64,000 nt of DNA, taken from assembly GCF_022539665.2 (NCBI RefSeq), contig NC_081337.1:6610679-6674678 (forward strand), read 5' to 3'. Origin of the DNA: Daphnia carinata (Eukaryota; Arthropoda; Branchiopoda; Diplostraca; Daphniidae). Position numbers and translations under genes: made by a program. The notes beneath the pieces were generated by a model. That model worked only from the letters and a program-made list of their open reading frames with translations, had not been told where the DNA came from and ran no database searches. Below, piece by piece: positions 37,801 to 51,936 of the stretch. Within the stretch, counting starts at the first letter, position 1. Every line of letters begins with the position of its first letter.

Positions 37801-40800
37801 AACAGCACTATACGGGACGAGCTGTAGGTAAAATAAGCTTAATGAAATTTCTTTTTTTCTTCCCTATCCATTTCTACGGTGCGTTGCGTAATATTGATTT
37901 ACCACTGCAAAAATCATCCCTGAAACGAACTCGGAATGATCCCTCAAGCTAATTGAATCGATTCTCATTTTTGTAGTCCATACCTCGTTCAACGTGCTTC
38001 ATAGTTCCGCCTGATACGACCGTCGTGCACAATACGTTCGTTCCTAACAACGTTTGAGACGGCTAGTGTTCACATAGAAAAGCATCATGGCTAAGTTTGC
38101 GCTGTACATTAGATGATGTGGCCACCATCCAGAGGAAATAAAAAGGGTTCGGAAAAAAAGCAATCGATTCATGACGGTTATTAGACTTCTGTTATTTGGG
38201 TGTACTGTTTTCATTTGCTCGGACTAAGCGACACAGTTATAAGAGCTATAATATTCAGTCTCTTAATCTCGCTCTGCTATCCCCACAATCATATTCGAGC
38301 AGATGATTTGGAAAATCAGGTCAGCAATAATGATTTCAATTTCAGTTTCATGTCTCGTAAGCCATAGCGTTTACCGTGGCAGTGAAGTGGTTTATGCTGA
38401 ACAAGTTTCTGCCATTTAATTCTAAAACATCGAGAAGGCTTTAGCTATCAGAAGCTTTTGAACATAACACGCATTTTTATCTTGCACCATAAGCCAACCT
38501 GAATTTTGTTGGCGTTGCGTAGACAACTGTACGCTCTTTGTAGTCGGCACTTTCTTCGTGAATTTTACCATTTTATTTTATTTTTTTACATAGCCTAATT
38601 GAATTATTGCGTACACGCACGAAATACAAAGGAGTCTATGATAGATTCTTTATGCCAAGCATTTTGGCAAGGCCTGGTACTTATTGTTCGCATAAATATA
38701 TATACGTGAAAAAATGGCGTGGTTTTCATTTTGAAGTCTGAATACGTCAAAAAGACTCATGAAGGCGTAGGCAACGCGTTCACAGTTTATTGCAAAAAGA
38801 AAGGCGCAAGCGTACCCTCTTCCTTCCTCTTTCTGCCACTAGGTCCGTTAGTTCCGGTGACGCAGGGTGGGAGTGTGGGAGTAAGCGGCAAAGGGAGGGA
38901 AGTAGAGGATATATGGCAGTCAGAATCCTGGCTTTGGTCGGAATCAGTCGTGTGTTTTCGTAGTCAGCTATTTCCTTCCTGTTTTCACCTATTGGATGCG
39001 GATCTTCTTTCACCTGTTTAAAAAAATACTCTGTGAAAATTGTCGTCATTTACCCGATCGTTACGAATAGGTGAGTTGTGAAACCATCACTGGAAAATTT
39101 AAAAAAAAAAGAAAGAAAAACAAAATCGGATGTTCGGTTCCGTTGTTCCTGCAAGGTATGGCAGCGGGAGTAAAGCAGAAACGGCAGAAGCTCTTATTTT
39201 TCTCAGATTGATTGGCCGTGATGGCTGTTTCCTGCAGGCATTCGCCGCGGTGACATAGGAAGCGTATCATACGTTTTGACAGGGTGCCATCTTGGCGACG
39301 TCTTCCAAGTGACAGCTTGCTCTCCGTCCTATAGCAAGGAGACTTCATACTCCGCTAGCGCGCAAGTAATTGAACATATATTAATATACAGGAAGTTGGT
39401 TGTAGCACTGGCCTGTCGACTGAGAGATTCATATCAAAGTTTACCGGCAGGAACAATACGAAAGGCTTTTCATATTGCTATTATACACTCCGCTACCTGT
39501 TATAATCGTTAAAGAAAAACTTCCATACGCGCTGAAACAAAAGTAAAAGACATGAGACGACTGACAGCGGGCAATAGTTCAGTTTCTTTAAATTTCATTA
39601 GTTTGAAAGCGAAAACTTCGTGAATTTCGGTTGTCACGTTTTATTCGTTTGGATCGTCTATTTTTCACTTGACATGCACATTTTATTTAATTCTGTTTAG
39701 TAGATCGTTTTCTGTATCATGCGGTCGTATATTGCTGTCGTTTAGACGCTCACGCAACTCTTATTCATGTTACCGTTTTGCCCGACAAGATATAAACGCA
39801 ACTGTCCAATGATAACTCACGCACCGTATTTGCGGAGACTGTCGTTTGTCTGCATTAACGTTCATTTGCCTCGTATATGTTTTGTTGTCGTCCACTATGT
39901 ATATAATCCGAATGACTAGGTGTTTCGTCTGTGTGTTGTTGGACGTACATGCGGCTGGTTCTAATGGGGGGGGGGAGGAGTAGGATTATTCGATTCAGTC
40001 AAGTATACATTGACAAATAGTTGTGTGGATTGCCGAAATTCGTGTTGGCCAATACCAGGTCATAGTTAACTAATTCTTTCCTAGCTTGTAAGAGAAGATA
40101 AACATAATAGAATAGAAATTTAATTATTATTGCTAAGCTTCGTGGCAACCACTCAATAAAAAAAATAGCATCAGTTTTCACGTCCCGCCCGCGCAGATGT
40201 GACTGTGGTAAATTGTGGCCGTTCGTTAAATTATCCGACGAAACTAGTCAATGATCTAAAACGTTTATTACGTTTGAATTTGTGAATTGATAAATAGGTA
40301 TACAACAAGGAACCATTGGTTTGCTATGCAACAGGATACGGATATACGCTATCCATTCGGAGTATAGGTATCAAAATGAACCTGCATTTGCATAGATTGC
40401 ATATTTAAGGTTTCCAGATCAGCGATTTCTCCCCTTCAGTTTAAAATTAGGTTATTCCTTGCTGGAATCATGAAAAAGTTCATTTCAAATGCCCCTCTGC
40501 CGTTACAAATAGACTAGGCAGTTATGAAGAAAATTGATCATCTAGACACACCGAATGATGCCCACCTGATTTTAGAAGCATTTAAACAAAAAAGTAAACC
40601 GAGTGTTTTTTTTAGCTCCTACTTTGCGTATCCGTGCAAATGAAAGGAAGCTTTATGAATGATAAGTTTGTACGAAAGCGATTCCACGTTCAACCATATG
40701 TTGAATTTGTTAAGGTCTATGCGGGTTAGTTCAAATTTCATCATACGAGAACGTTTTCGCCATCACGACACCGGATCCTTAGAACCCGATAGACGCGAAG

Positions 40801-43800
40801 GATGGGGGCGTCGGATGATTTATGATATTCCGCTAATACGATCGGAGTTAAGAAGATTCATGCCTCTACGAGTCACTGTCATCTGTGTATAATAAGCTGA
40901 TCAAAACCCAATTCAAAGGATTATGCATTCCTCATTGCGACACAACGATCCAGCTTCCAATCAGCTGCGGACGACTCTCAGCGTGGCACATGTGCATTGA
41001 TGCCTTATGTGCTTTGATTTTGATTAGAAAAAAAAACGTGCGTCGATGAAAGCAAGGATAATTGATGGCTCTCGCGAAATCAATCTGCGTACGTTCTAAG
41101 TCTCGACCTCCCTGGAGTTGCAAATGAAATTCATCAGAAATAGAACATACGCTATGCTAAACGCTCTTGTGCTGCTTTTCTTCACACACAAAAAAATGCC
41201 CCGCCCCCATTGCGAAGCTCAGGCTATCGTGGATTAACGTATCTTGACTAATGCGATGAAAATGACAGTCACCATGAGATGATGCCACAAGTTGGCAAAT
41301 GCTTACTTTCAATTTTCGGAAGTCGCTTTGACGGCTGTCACTTGTAAAGGATAATCGTCATCTACTCTATGCTGTGCTTTTCGAATGTAAGCTAGTTGTG
41401 TAGTTTATAAAATGCAGTAGCCTACACTATTGGGCAAACATTGGAGTGGAGCACAAAAAGACATACATCGCTCTGCCAACTTTGCTGCGTACAAAACGTC
41501 AATTTTCGCTAGAAATTGAAAATGTACAGTATGTCACCGGCTAAATACGATATAAAATCAAGAAAAACGTTCATGATCGTTGCAAATTATTACCTTCACG
41601 CAAAAGCACGTTGCTATGACTACAGTACAGGCTGTACATAATGAGATATTAAATATTCAAGTATAGCCATTCACGTGTAGCCTAAACGAACGATAAATTC
41701 TGTTCAATTGAAAACACTTCCGGATGATGAAGGCAAATAGATGCTATGTAAAACCATTTGCTTTTATGCGCTGGAGAAATGTTAATTGACACGTATAAAT
41801 AGATGCGTGGGACTCGATAGATGTTTAGATTTACACAAACACACTCCGATGCAGGATAAAGCATAATCTATCGCACTCCGAGCGGTACCGTGGAACAGTT
41901 GTTTAGGTACTCAATTGAAAGGCGTAGGTTATCGTGGGGCATCTGCGAACATTTTACACAAACGCCCGCTGGGCTAGGAATATGCAAACGACGGTGTCGT
42001 GAAACTTGCCGACGGGTCTCGTCTTCAAACGGCTTTTATTTGGATTACAGAATGAGCTGGCATATAGTTCACGACCAGCGTTTCGTTATTCTATTGTTCG
42101 CATAAGGCTTGAAATTGCGCAAAGCGCCTCACCTAACCTTCGTTCAAAATGAAATGGCAATATTTTCTTTACAGATACATATTTAGGCAATCTTCGTTGT
42201 ACGCATTCACTTGCGCCAAACTGATGGTAAATGATTGTTCTAATTCTAAAGGAAAGCCTTGTTTTCCAAAGAATTTCACGCATGTTGCTCTTACTAATCG
42301 CACTATTTTGTTTTACTCATTTTGTTCATTCTTCGCCGAACGCTAGAGTAGCATATAAATGCCTTATTATACCGTATATGCATACGAAATTGTTCCCTTT
42401 CTTTGGCAAAGAAAAAATACCTGACTAAAGAGTAAATAAAGAACTTTTTTATTTTATTTAAAATTTTGAAGGTGTTTGTTGGATGATTTTGAAATCATTC
42501 CGAAAAAGAGGACAGAAAAGAAATCGCTAATGACGGCAATAACGCTCAAGGGTATTGTTATACACCGTGCACTCTGTTATTTATCATACACTAAAATAAA
42601 GCTCGGAAAATTAAACTCTTAAGCCATCCGCAGCGTTTTCGGATAGCAAAAAACAAAATCAATAAAGATAATGGATGACATAATTGTTTTCACCTAAAAG
42701 AAGAGTGACACTACACATTGGCGGCATGCAGCCATTTTGTCCGCATTTAGTTCTTGAGTTTCACCCTTTACTCATATGGCTATGCCTTATTGTCTATTTT
42801 ATGCCTCAGGCGCCCGCCTGTGTGGTGGGATAATCAATACTACTTGTGAGCCTGTCGGTTTCTGAGTACGTTTTCATATGCGGTTTTACGATACCGGGAT
42901 CACGCGCTTTATTTTTGTACGGTTTCAACTTTCATCTACACGATGGGTATATGTGTAGTGTACAGTAGTTTGTTGGTGTTCAGAAGCTTGTTCAGATTAT
43001 TGTAATGAAGACAGTCAACTCAGCGTGACGACGGAATCGCAACTCATTAAGCGAAACCCTTTTTGTGTTTGAGAGTCACAGGCGGCGTTTTAAACAAAAG
43101 TCTCTGGATAAATTATTTCGCACACAGTCGATGCAAATTATTGTGCTAGTTACTCCAACTGTTTGCAACATGTCTGGTTGCGGGTGATTCAACCTGCGTT
43201 AAAAGGCGTGATCAACATACAGCCCAATGATCTCCATTTCAGAATTTAGTTGTGCTGCGCAACGTAGAGTAACAGATCGAAACGGGGAGGGGTTGACCAC
43301 GTTGACGTAAAAAAAATAAGTCACGATGTTGGAAACCAAACAAGTATGCTACTGGTCAAGGGAGTTCAATAATACGTTGGCCATATAGCAATAATGCGGA
43401 AGCTCTTGATCCAGGTGGGTCTAAGGTTTCCAAGGGCAACAGAAGAAACAAATGTCGTGGTCACCTATTTTGCATGCACGTTGTTCTTCCTATTGCGTTG
43501 TACAGCTCGTGCCAGCCTTTGCCAATTGCATAACATCATGTAGCACATTGCTTTGTGCCATTAGAAAAAAAAATTTTGTCGCGAAACTGGTCGTGCCAGA
43601 GTCTAACTTTTTGGTATCGCCAATAACCTATTGATGGTATCCAGTACGCAACGTATTACGATGCAAGTTAGGCCGGATGAAAGACAAATACCGAAACAGA
43701 TTACAAGAAAGCTGTAAAAATATGGGAGAAAATTTATGCAGTTCTTTAAAATTTCAAGGGTTATTGATTTTCATTTGGAGGTCAGTCAGTAAAAAATTCA

Positions 43801-45733
43801 TATTCAAATAATACAAGGAATTGGGGAATCAATAGCAAACACCAAACTGATGGACATTGCCGACGAATCGCACCATATAAATTTTTAAACTGTTCTTCGA
43901 ATTTTGATGGTACTTCGTAGACAATGGTATGTTCACAGACAGGCGGCTTTTGCGTGTTATTCCGAGAATCGATTTCCCACCTGTTCCCGTGCTATGCAGA
44001 TAAGATACGTAAAATTCTAAAGTTTTCGGAAAAATAAAACAAAAAGCCTAAAGTCTCGTTACTTACGATCAAGACTAACAAACATAACTGCAAAATAGAA
44101 ATTTTCAAAAATTCCACCCTTTTTTTCATGATTTCTCGTATCTTCGTTAAAAAGTTCATTATTCGCCTATTACGCAAGTTCAATTCCCACAAGTCTAATA
44201 AGTTGTATCCTTAGTTGGGTTGATAGACGTCTAACGTTTCTCAGCAGGCATACCTTCGATCGCTATCATGAAGAATCGATCGTACGTAATCACATGAGCA
44301 TACGCTTGGCCGCTCCCATTGATCATGGTGTTTGATAGTGGGAATATAGCCACTCAATCCGAGTCGCTCGTTACGCAACATATTCCTTTGCATTGCTCCG
44401 ATTCCCTCGTTATCACAGATCCAACGAAATGTGTGTGTCTTTTGATCGCACTGGCTTCCCGCGAGCTCGTTTTGAATCCCATACATGTAGGATAGAAGCT
44501 AAGAAACAAAATCTTTTGTTTCCCATTTTTCAAATGTGTTTTTGATCGTGGCCTTTTAACCTTGAAGTAGAACGTTTTTTTTTGGGGGGGGGGGAGGGGA
44601 TTAAAAAAAAGGAAACTTTGCAATATGGAAAACGCCCTACTGAGCGCGTTTTACGTGGGCGAGATTTAAAAGTAGCCTTTTATTGGCTTAATCGCATCAT
44701 CTTTTTCATTTGGCTGGTGGCGTTCGTTATTCTTCTGGATTTTATTATTTATATTTAAGGTTTCTACTCGCACATTGGACCAGACGTTCTCGGTCTACAT
44801 TATTCACGACTAAAGGAATTGATGGTTTCTTTTTCTTGGGCTGAAAATCCACTATATACCGTGCTGCAAAGTCGGATAAAGATATTGAAGCTCTGCGCTT
44901 GTGTTTGTAATATTGCGCCCGTCTACTTTGAGATGGTTTTCAGCTGAAAATTAAACGGGAAGCAACGGGAAAGTTTCTCCAATTTCCGCAATAGATCGAG
45001 ATATCAAGATGAAATGTTTACGAAAAAGAAAAAAAAATTTGATTATTATCCCCAAGGCCCATAGCAACTCTGCATCGATCCCTGTTCCTCTCACACGTGT
45101 GCCTGTGTTTGTTTGAAATCTTGTTACATTCTAAATTGTATATTTCTTCGCCTGTAGGCTATGCTGACGATGGGCGAGAAACTGAGTGGTTTCCCCATAA
45201 ACCGTATAAGGTCTTAAGATGAGCTTTCTTCTTTGTGCTCCAGAGCTATTATTCTCTCCTATTTTTACTTCTTTGTATATCCTCGCTACTCGTCTGTTTG
45301 GCTACTCAAAGCACGTTGGATTTCAACTAAAAAAAAATCAGCGGATAATTCTTGATAAAAGATAGGGGGAGAAGAAAAAGCCAAAGCCTTTACTATACAA
45401 TCTCTTTAGTGGCAGGCCATCTCGTTCTATATTTTGTTTTCATCTTTTCGTATAGGGTAAAACTTCCGCACATCACTGGATAAGTGAGGTTTAAATAAGG
45501 CGGTAACGTTGCATTTTGAAACTATGATCCTCTTCCCGGTAACAAGCTTCTTTACAGAGTTCGCATACTGCGGTGTGCATAACAATTTTTCATGGCCATC
45601 TACTTCGATGGCGTGATAAAGAGTGGAAGTTAAGATTATTTTCAGATATATTAAAATGAATACATTTGTGCAATATGAAAGTGACGTGGTATGCTGGACT
45701 TCGTGCGAATCGATGACGATGTAAAGAGTGAAA

Positions 45734-45760
45734 CATCAAACGACTGTACGTCGTTTGATG
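45734..45760. repeat. Perfect inverted repeat (hairpin 1: 11-bp stem, 5-nt loop)
   Basis: Left arm CATCAAACGAC, loop TGTAC, right arm GTCGTTTGATG, with no mismatch. Only 4 nt separate it from a second perfect hairpin. It lies about 360 bp upstream of the acceptor of the Sidestep-like leader exon. Confidence 0.9.
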
Positions 45761-45764
45761 GAAA

Positions 45765-45792
45765 GCATAAGGAAATTCTGATTTCCTTATGC
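45765..45792. repeat. Perfect inverted repeat (hairpin 2: 12-bp stem, 4-nt loop)
   Basis: Left arm GCATAAGGAAAT, loop TCTG, right arm ATTTCCTTATGC, with no mismatch. It follows hairpin 1 after GAAA. Its sequence is unrelated to hairpin 1, so this is not a simple duplication. Confidence 0.9.
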
Positions 45793-46117
45793 AGCTAGGT
45801 TTCCCATTTCTTATCTTCTGCATAGACGAAGGGAAAGAAGGAAGATCCAAACATTAACTGAATGACATCTTTTATTTTTCGTTTCGCTAAATAAATTTCC
45901 GTTTGGTGACTTACTGAATTATTGCAAAGAACGCTACGTTCGAAAAGAGCAAACTAGGACGGAATCAGCTATTGAAATTCCGGAAGGATGTCGGGCACCA
46001 TTGAATTCTTTCAGCGACATTTATTGTCCTTAATGTACAATTAGCAATATCGAGCTCACGCTCCGTGTTGTACCGTCTGCTTTATTAATTTGACCTGTAA
46101 TTGTTTTCTCCCTACAG

Positions 46118-46368
46118 ATCCATTGACACAATTAAGCATTCCGACCGGTTTGCAATCGAGATTGGCTCTGGAATCGATAAAAGTCTGCTACTACATTACA
46201 GACCAGTTTTGCATTTTTGGACCATGCAGGGAAGTGGTCTTTCATCAGGGCATCTCCTCTGTTTCTTGTCGTTGATGATATTGAATCTCAACGATGCCTC
46301 GGCTGAACAGATCTCTCGGCCTCCATATAACGCCGATGAGCAACTTCTTTCCGACAGTAGAGCTTCAG
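46118..46368 (+). CDS. Sidestep-like first coding exon: 5' UTR end and signal peptide
   Basis: Acceptor CCCTACAG at 46117, then about 106 nt of 5' UTR, ATG at 46224 (context ACC before it), 48 codons and one base before donor GTGAGA. It encodes MQGSGLSSGHLLCFL and continues hydrophobic to an Ala-Ser-Ala cleavage region, a clear secretory leader. The phase-1 end matches the 2-nt entry of the Ig1 exon 11.3 kb away. The acceptor implies at least one non-coding exon further upstream. Confidence 0.75.
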
Positions 46369-49300
46369 GTGAGAATAAAAGAACTAATTGTTTAATGCCA
46401 ACTGGTTGAATGCGAATGGCACCGTAAAGGGAGAAGGTGATTAATCAATTGAATTCTTGAAGCACACACGCATGTCTACTTTTTTTCCATTAAGTATTTC
46501 CATTACTTCAGCCTCCTACACTCACTTTGTAAAAGGCACTTGATTGGCCCCATTCAAGTATTGAGTACTAGTGTTGCCACTCTCAAATCCATTTCGTTTG
46601 GGCATTCTTCAAAGTATTCGTCTACAAAGCCACAGAGTGGTCAGCAGGCGAACTTTAGTTATTTCCCTGCACTTAACTTTCCAATACCCACAGGCGGGTT
46701 CTAGCTGCGACAATCACTCAAATTAACTTGCCATGACGTGATGTAATATGTATGCATACTGATCAATATGGATAAGGCCCATTGACGCAGCTTTTGTGTG
46801 GAAAAACAAAGAAATAACAGGCAGCATACGAGGATTTGGATTGCCCTTTCCGATGTTTAGACATAGAAACAAAAGTTGCCTCTTATATTATCGACGACTT
46901 TCAGGTTATTAGAGTTCGCTGTCGCTATATTTGTTACGAACAGAGCCAAAGGTCTATATTCTATCAAATTAATAGTTATGTTGTCACTGCACGCCGTTTT
47001 GTCTTTAGACACGCTAATCTCTCTCTCCTTTCGCTAGTTTGATGTGCTGATCGTGTTGGTATTTTAGGCCAAAATAGTTATAAGGCACTGGCCCCCTAGC
47101 TAGAGCAAACGAGAAGTGAGGCTTCTCATTATGCACGTCATAAAGGAAACAGTTGCCTCAAGTGTGAGATCAAATCCGTGAACGTTGGAGAACTTTGGCG
47201 CTAGTCACAGGCTAAAAAGTTGAGCTCACACACACACATCACTGCTATACCATCAACAAATTTACCAGATAATACTCAACAGTCGTGATCGTATGGTTCA
47301 GTTTACTCTGTCCTACCTCAAATATAAATCGATCTTTAAATGCAGCAACCTCTTATCGCAGAAATTTCATCAGCCGTGAAGGTGTGATTATCTTTTTCGT
47401 GCACGTAGAATCGTGTTGGGTCAATTGAATAGTTCCAGACACGATATTCTGTCACGCAAATGTAACGTGCTAACATTGGCTAGACTGCCATGTTACTAGG
47501 CAACCATTAAGTCTGTGAAGCAACGGCGATGTACGGACTCTTTATGGCGGTTAAACCTATTTGATCCGTGAACAAGTATAAAAACTCGTTGAGGTTGTCA
47601 GTCATTGGCGCTGCAAGTTTCTATGCTGGTCAGTTGAGGTAGAAAAAAAGGCAAAAAATAAAGCTTCTTTCTTAGCACTTGGTAACCTTCATTTGTCATA
47701 CATACAGAATAGAAAAAAGTTTTAACGAACCGGATATTCTTAAAGCGCTTGGACCAACATCGCAAGACTGCGCACGGGGACAATCTAACCTGGGATTTGA
47801 AAGAAACGGAAACGAAAAAAAGCGAGTAGTAATTGACCTTCCACTTTTAGTGCCAAGCGTCTCAATCCGGACGGGACCCTGTGGACAATTGTCACACGCT
47901 TGGCTAGCTTTACCATAAACACCAATCGACATGTTTTTTTACGAGACAGATACAAGGTATAGAAGTCGGCAGTCAGCAGGTTGATGAGACTAGACGTTGG
48001 CTGCGGGTCCGATGTCGATCCGGTTTCATTAAAGGCTTAGAAAAAAAACAGGGAGGGATTATACGACCATGTGGGTCATGACGTGTCGTATACCTGACTT
48101 ATATTATAGAAAAGAAATAAAAACCAGGCCAGCCAAAAACACGCCAAGGCTAACAGGAGCCTCCCGTTAGACGTATCGCGACTCGGCACTGCTGTGCTCG
48201 TTATGAACTTCCGTTGGCTAACGATCAACAACATGCACTCTTCAACTCGACGCTCCCCGTTTATTTTATTTTATTTTGTGTTGATTTTTTTATACGCAAC
48301 AACAACGTCTTTGTGTCCTCGAAATCATGATCCTTCAAACTTTTTGGGTTGATGTCAACTCGGTAGTGTACGAGATATTGTACCAAAAAAACGCTATGCG
48401 CATAACGAATAAAAAAAAAATACAAACAAATTGTCTTCTCCTTTTTTCCCTTGTTGAATCTGCCGTGGAAACAACGATGTATTTGCGTCTAACGTGTTGC
48501 CAGCTATCTCGTCACTATCTGATAGTCAATTTCTATGCGTTTCTTGTATTTACGCAAACGAATACGGCCTCGAAAGGCTCTCGTTCTATGCTCCTGGATT
48601 CCAAGAAATTGAATTTGGTAAAGAAAAAAAAACAAAAAAAAAAAAAAACAAAGACAATCCCCGTTGAGAGACGTTCATCACCTCTGGCGTCAGCGGCACT
48701 TGAGTAAATTTGTTGTTGTTTCGAAATGAAGTAAGTAGCAACCATACTGGCACAGCAAACGACGAAACGCAAATAGAACAAAATCAATAAAGTTAGCTTT
48801 TTTTAAAAAAAAGCTTAATCCTTTTCAATATGCACAATAGGATTCGCGTGGCGTTCTATTTTTCATGTGCATGTTGCACGCACGTCCAATAATGTAACGA
48901 AACGCTAGCAAAGTCGCTCTGTTACAGGCGTTATCCATTTCAGATAAGACGATCGGGCGCAGGAAGAGTTAAAATGCTCTTGTATATATGCACCGTATGT
49001 CAACCTCGAATAAGAGTTTTCAATTAGATAAGTGCACCTTGAAGGTGGGCGTGAACATTTATCAGTTCTTCGTATCACACCTTAAAAACTAGACGATCGA
49101 ACAGTCTGCCTTTGTTACGTGATTAACAGTAGCGTCCCCTCTTCGAAGTTTTCTTCGTAGTCCAATAACGTGATGGCACCGTGTTTTAAAAAACCGGGTT
49201 GACATATTTTTTACAGTAATTAGTACGCGAGAGCGTAATATCTAAAGAAAATTTTTAAATATGTCACAAAGTCTCGCTAGCCAACAGGCAAGTACATGAC

Positions 49301-51879
49301 CGAATCATTGTAGTGCTTTATAAGGATTTCTTTCGTCTATGTAATCCACTCACAAATCTTAGATGATATAGCTTATGCTGATGCTAAGTTATACTTGGCT
49401 TGCGCCCCAAGTCCCATCATAACTATATGTTACATATGTTGTCACATCTTCGTGCAACATAAGAATTCAAAGGTGTACCTCTTATATCAAAAGTCCACTT
49501 GCCAAAGTTTTTCTCTTTGAAAAGTTCCAGCGGAACACATCTCAACGACTCCTTCACTACATATTTGCATACATACTTATAGAAGTGTTAGAATTTCTTT
49601 TCTGTGCGGTACATACGATGGCTTTTGTATGACATTTTTGTTTGCCTTCTATTCGAGTCACGTCAAGAATGTCGGTCGTGAGAATGCCCTTGTGACTTGC
49701 AAACCGCCAGGAGGTTATAGAGGAAAAGCATACATCTATATACGTGGAAGAAACTAACATGAATCTATATAGGGCTCCTCGTTAGGTAGAACTGACAGCT
49801 GATGGAATTCAAATCCCACATTCCCCGCGCACTGTTTGATGTTTACGATTTGAAGTCATTGAGTGGCTACTACCGACGTCCTATCCAATTGTTACATACT
49901 CGACAAAATTTTCAGTTTTTCATACAAGAGGTCTGCGTCCTGTGTGACACGAGACTATGTTAACAATTTTTCTGGAGATGTAAAAAACTGTTCTCGTGTT
50001 AGTTCAATTTTATTTTCCCCTATTTTTTTGTTTTCATCTCTGATCAGAAAGAAGTATAGACTAGACAGAAACCAAATAGAAAACCATTCCTTGGGAATAA
50101 CATGGCGCCACGAACTTTCCCTTTTAGAGAAATTGGTTCTATGCATAATCAGCAGTTCCGTCCTTTCCCTTCGGCGTGCATATCAAGCTAAGAATATCTC
50201 TTGCTGTTTATGTTTGGCACTACATTGGCAAGGGTTTTTTCTTTTCTTTTTCGTTTTAAAGGTTCTGAATTGGTCGATTTTCATCTCGTTTATATTCATG
50301 AGAGCAAATATTTGACAAACGAAGCCCGTTTAGACATTGAATATGGATTTCGATCATCTAGTTATGCAGACTATACATTGACTAGAGCTTTGCATAGCCG
50401 CCACTTGTTAGGTAGGCTTTAGGCGTCGTTCTCACTCCTTTTTTTCCCTTTTTTTTATAGTTTATTGATGAAGTCTTTTCACGTCGCTTCTGCCCGACTG
50501 CTAGGGGTGGATAACTTGAAAGGGAAAAGTGTTACCGTTCTTGGTCAAATTTCGATCCTCTACTCACATTTTATGCTATATCGGGTTCAAAGTTCACTTG
50601 TCCATTTGCTGCCGGTTTAATCTTAAGCGATTTTTTCCCCCTTTTCTGACGAAATTTTTCGATTTAAATTCAGCTCTTTTTTTTTGCGATTTTAAGGAAG
50701 ATTATAAAGAAGGCAAATAGTCTTCTCGCGAAAGTCTCAGGTGCTGTTGGGCGTATCGTAGCGTCACACTCCCGTTGAGGATTAAAAGTGTATGAGAGCT
50801 ACCCTCTTCCGCAATATATACTGCCATGCATGACAATGTTTTGGTGGGAACACTATCATAAATTTTATTTAAGAGGTTGTGCATGTGATCCCAACCATTT
50901 AAAATATTTTTTCCTTCTTTATTTTGCTTTATTCGCCCACACTCTGTTCTTCTGCCTCTGCTCTTATGTTGGTAGGCAGTACACTGTGCGTACACTTCAA
51001 ATTGAAGTCAACTATTGCATTCGTTTCACTCCATGAAACTTCAAACTTTTTATAAGAAGCTTCAAGTTTTTTGAGCTACCGTATACTGCCGAGAAACGAA
51101 AATTCTTCATATCACTCTCGTACTATCATCGGAAGTGGACTCAATTAGCTCAGACAATACGTTGGCGTCACTTCTTTGGTCTGAAGTGGAAAGTCGGGGG
51201 TCTTTGAACTACGTTTTCCTCCCCCCAAAAGTCTATCAATGTCTAAAAAGCCAAGTTTCTCGACAGTACGTGAAACGGTGCTTTTGCATGAGTGTACTTG
51301 TGTACGATGGTTTTTCTCCTGACTGCACGGTTTCTTTTCCAAGAATACTGATGCTGGTATGATACCTCATGCATCAAACTCTTCCCATCTGTCAACTATT
51401 TCGATCACTATAGCTTCCATATTTAATCTAATATAGCTGAAGATATGTCCTACTTATTTTTTGTTGGTATGGTTTGTGTCTGCGTGTGTTTGTGGCCTTA
51501 ATCCACTTAATTTCCATTCGGGGTTGCTTTTCTTTTTCACGAATATTTAAAAATATGATGCATGATAGATTCAGCTTTACGAGGATTTTAGGCAGAACTA
51601 ATAGCATGTACACAATTGATCGCCTAGCGCTGTAATGATTTAATAAGAATCTTTTTTTCGTTCGAAGAGTGTTTACGTTTCTCGTAGACTATAATTATGA
51701 TGTCAGTTGATAAAAAAATCTCTAGTGACTGTTTCTAAGTTACTCGAGAAAAAAATAAATTTGTTATAGTGAGCCGAAGGTGCACGTTGATCAAGATATA
51801 GGCATCTATGCGAACAGAAATATTCGTTCGTTCGTTACTATCTGTATCTATTCGTTACCATTGGCAACGAGTGCAGTTT

Positions 51880-51936
<57 letters not shown>

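Larger units (their letters stand above)
34880..46117. other. 11.2 kb with no gene seen
   Basis: Between the SDCCAG8-like gene and the first Sidestep-like exon. All frames are short or lack domains. It probably holds the promoter, 5' non-coding exon(s) and a 5' UTR intron of the Sidestep-like gene. G/A-rich runs occur at about 39966-39975 and 44584-44593, and a striking twin hairpin lies at 45734-45792. Confidence 0.5.

Noticed and set aside
49863-50315. 150-codon hydrophobic frame resembling a membrane protein
   Set aside because: No family motif and no regular membrane-segment spacing, and it lies in the large Sidestep-like intron with T-rich composition.
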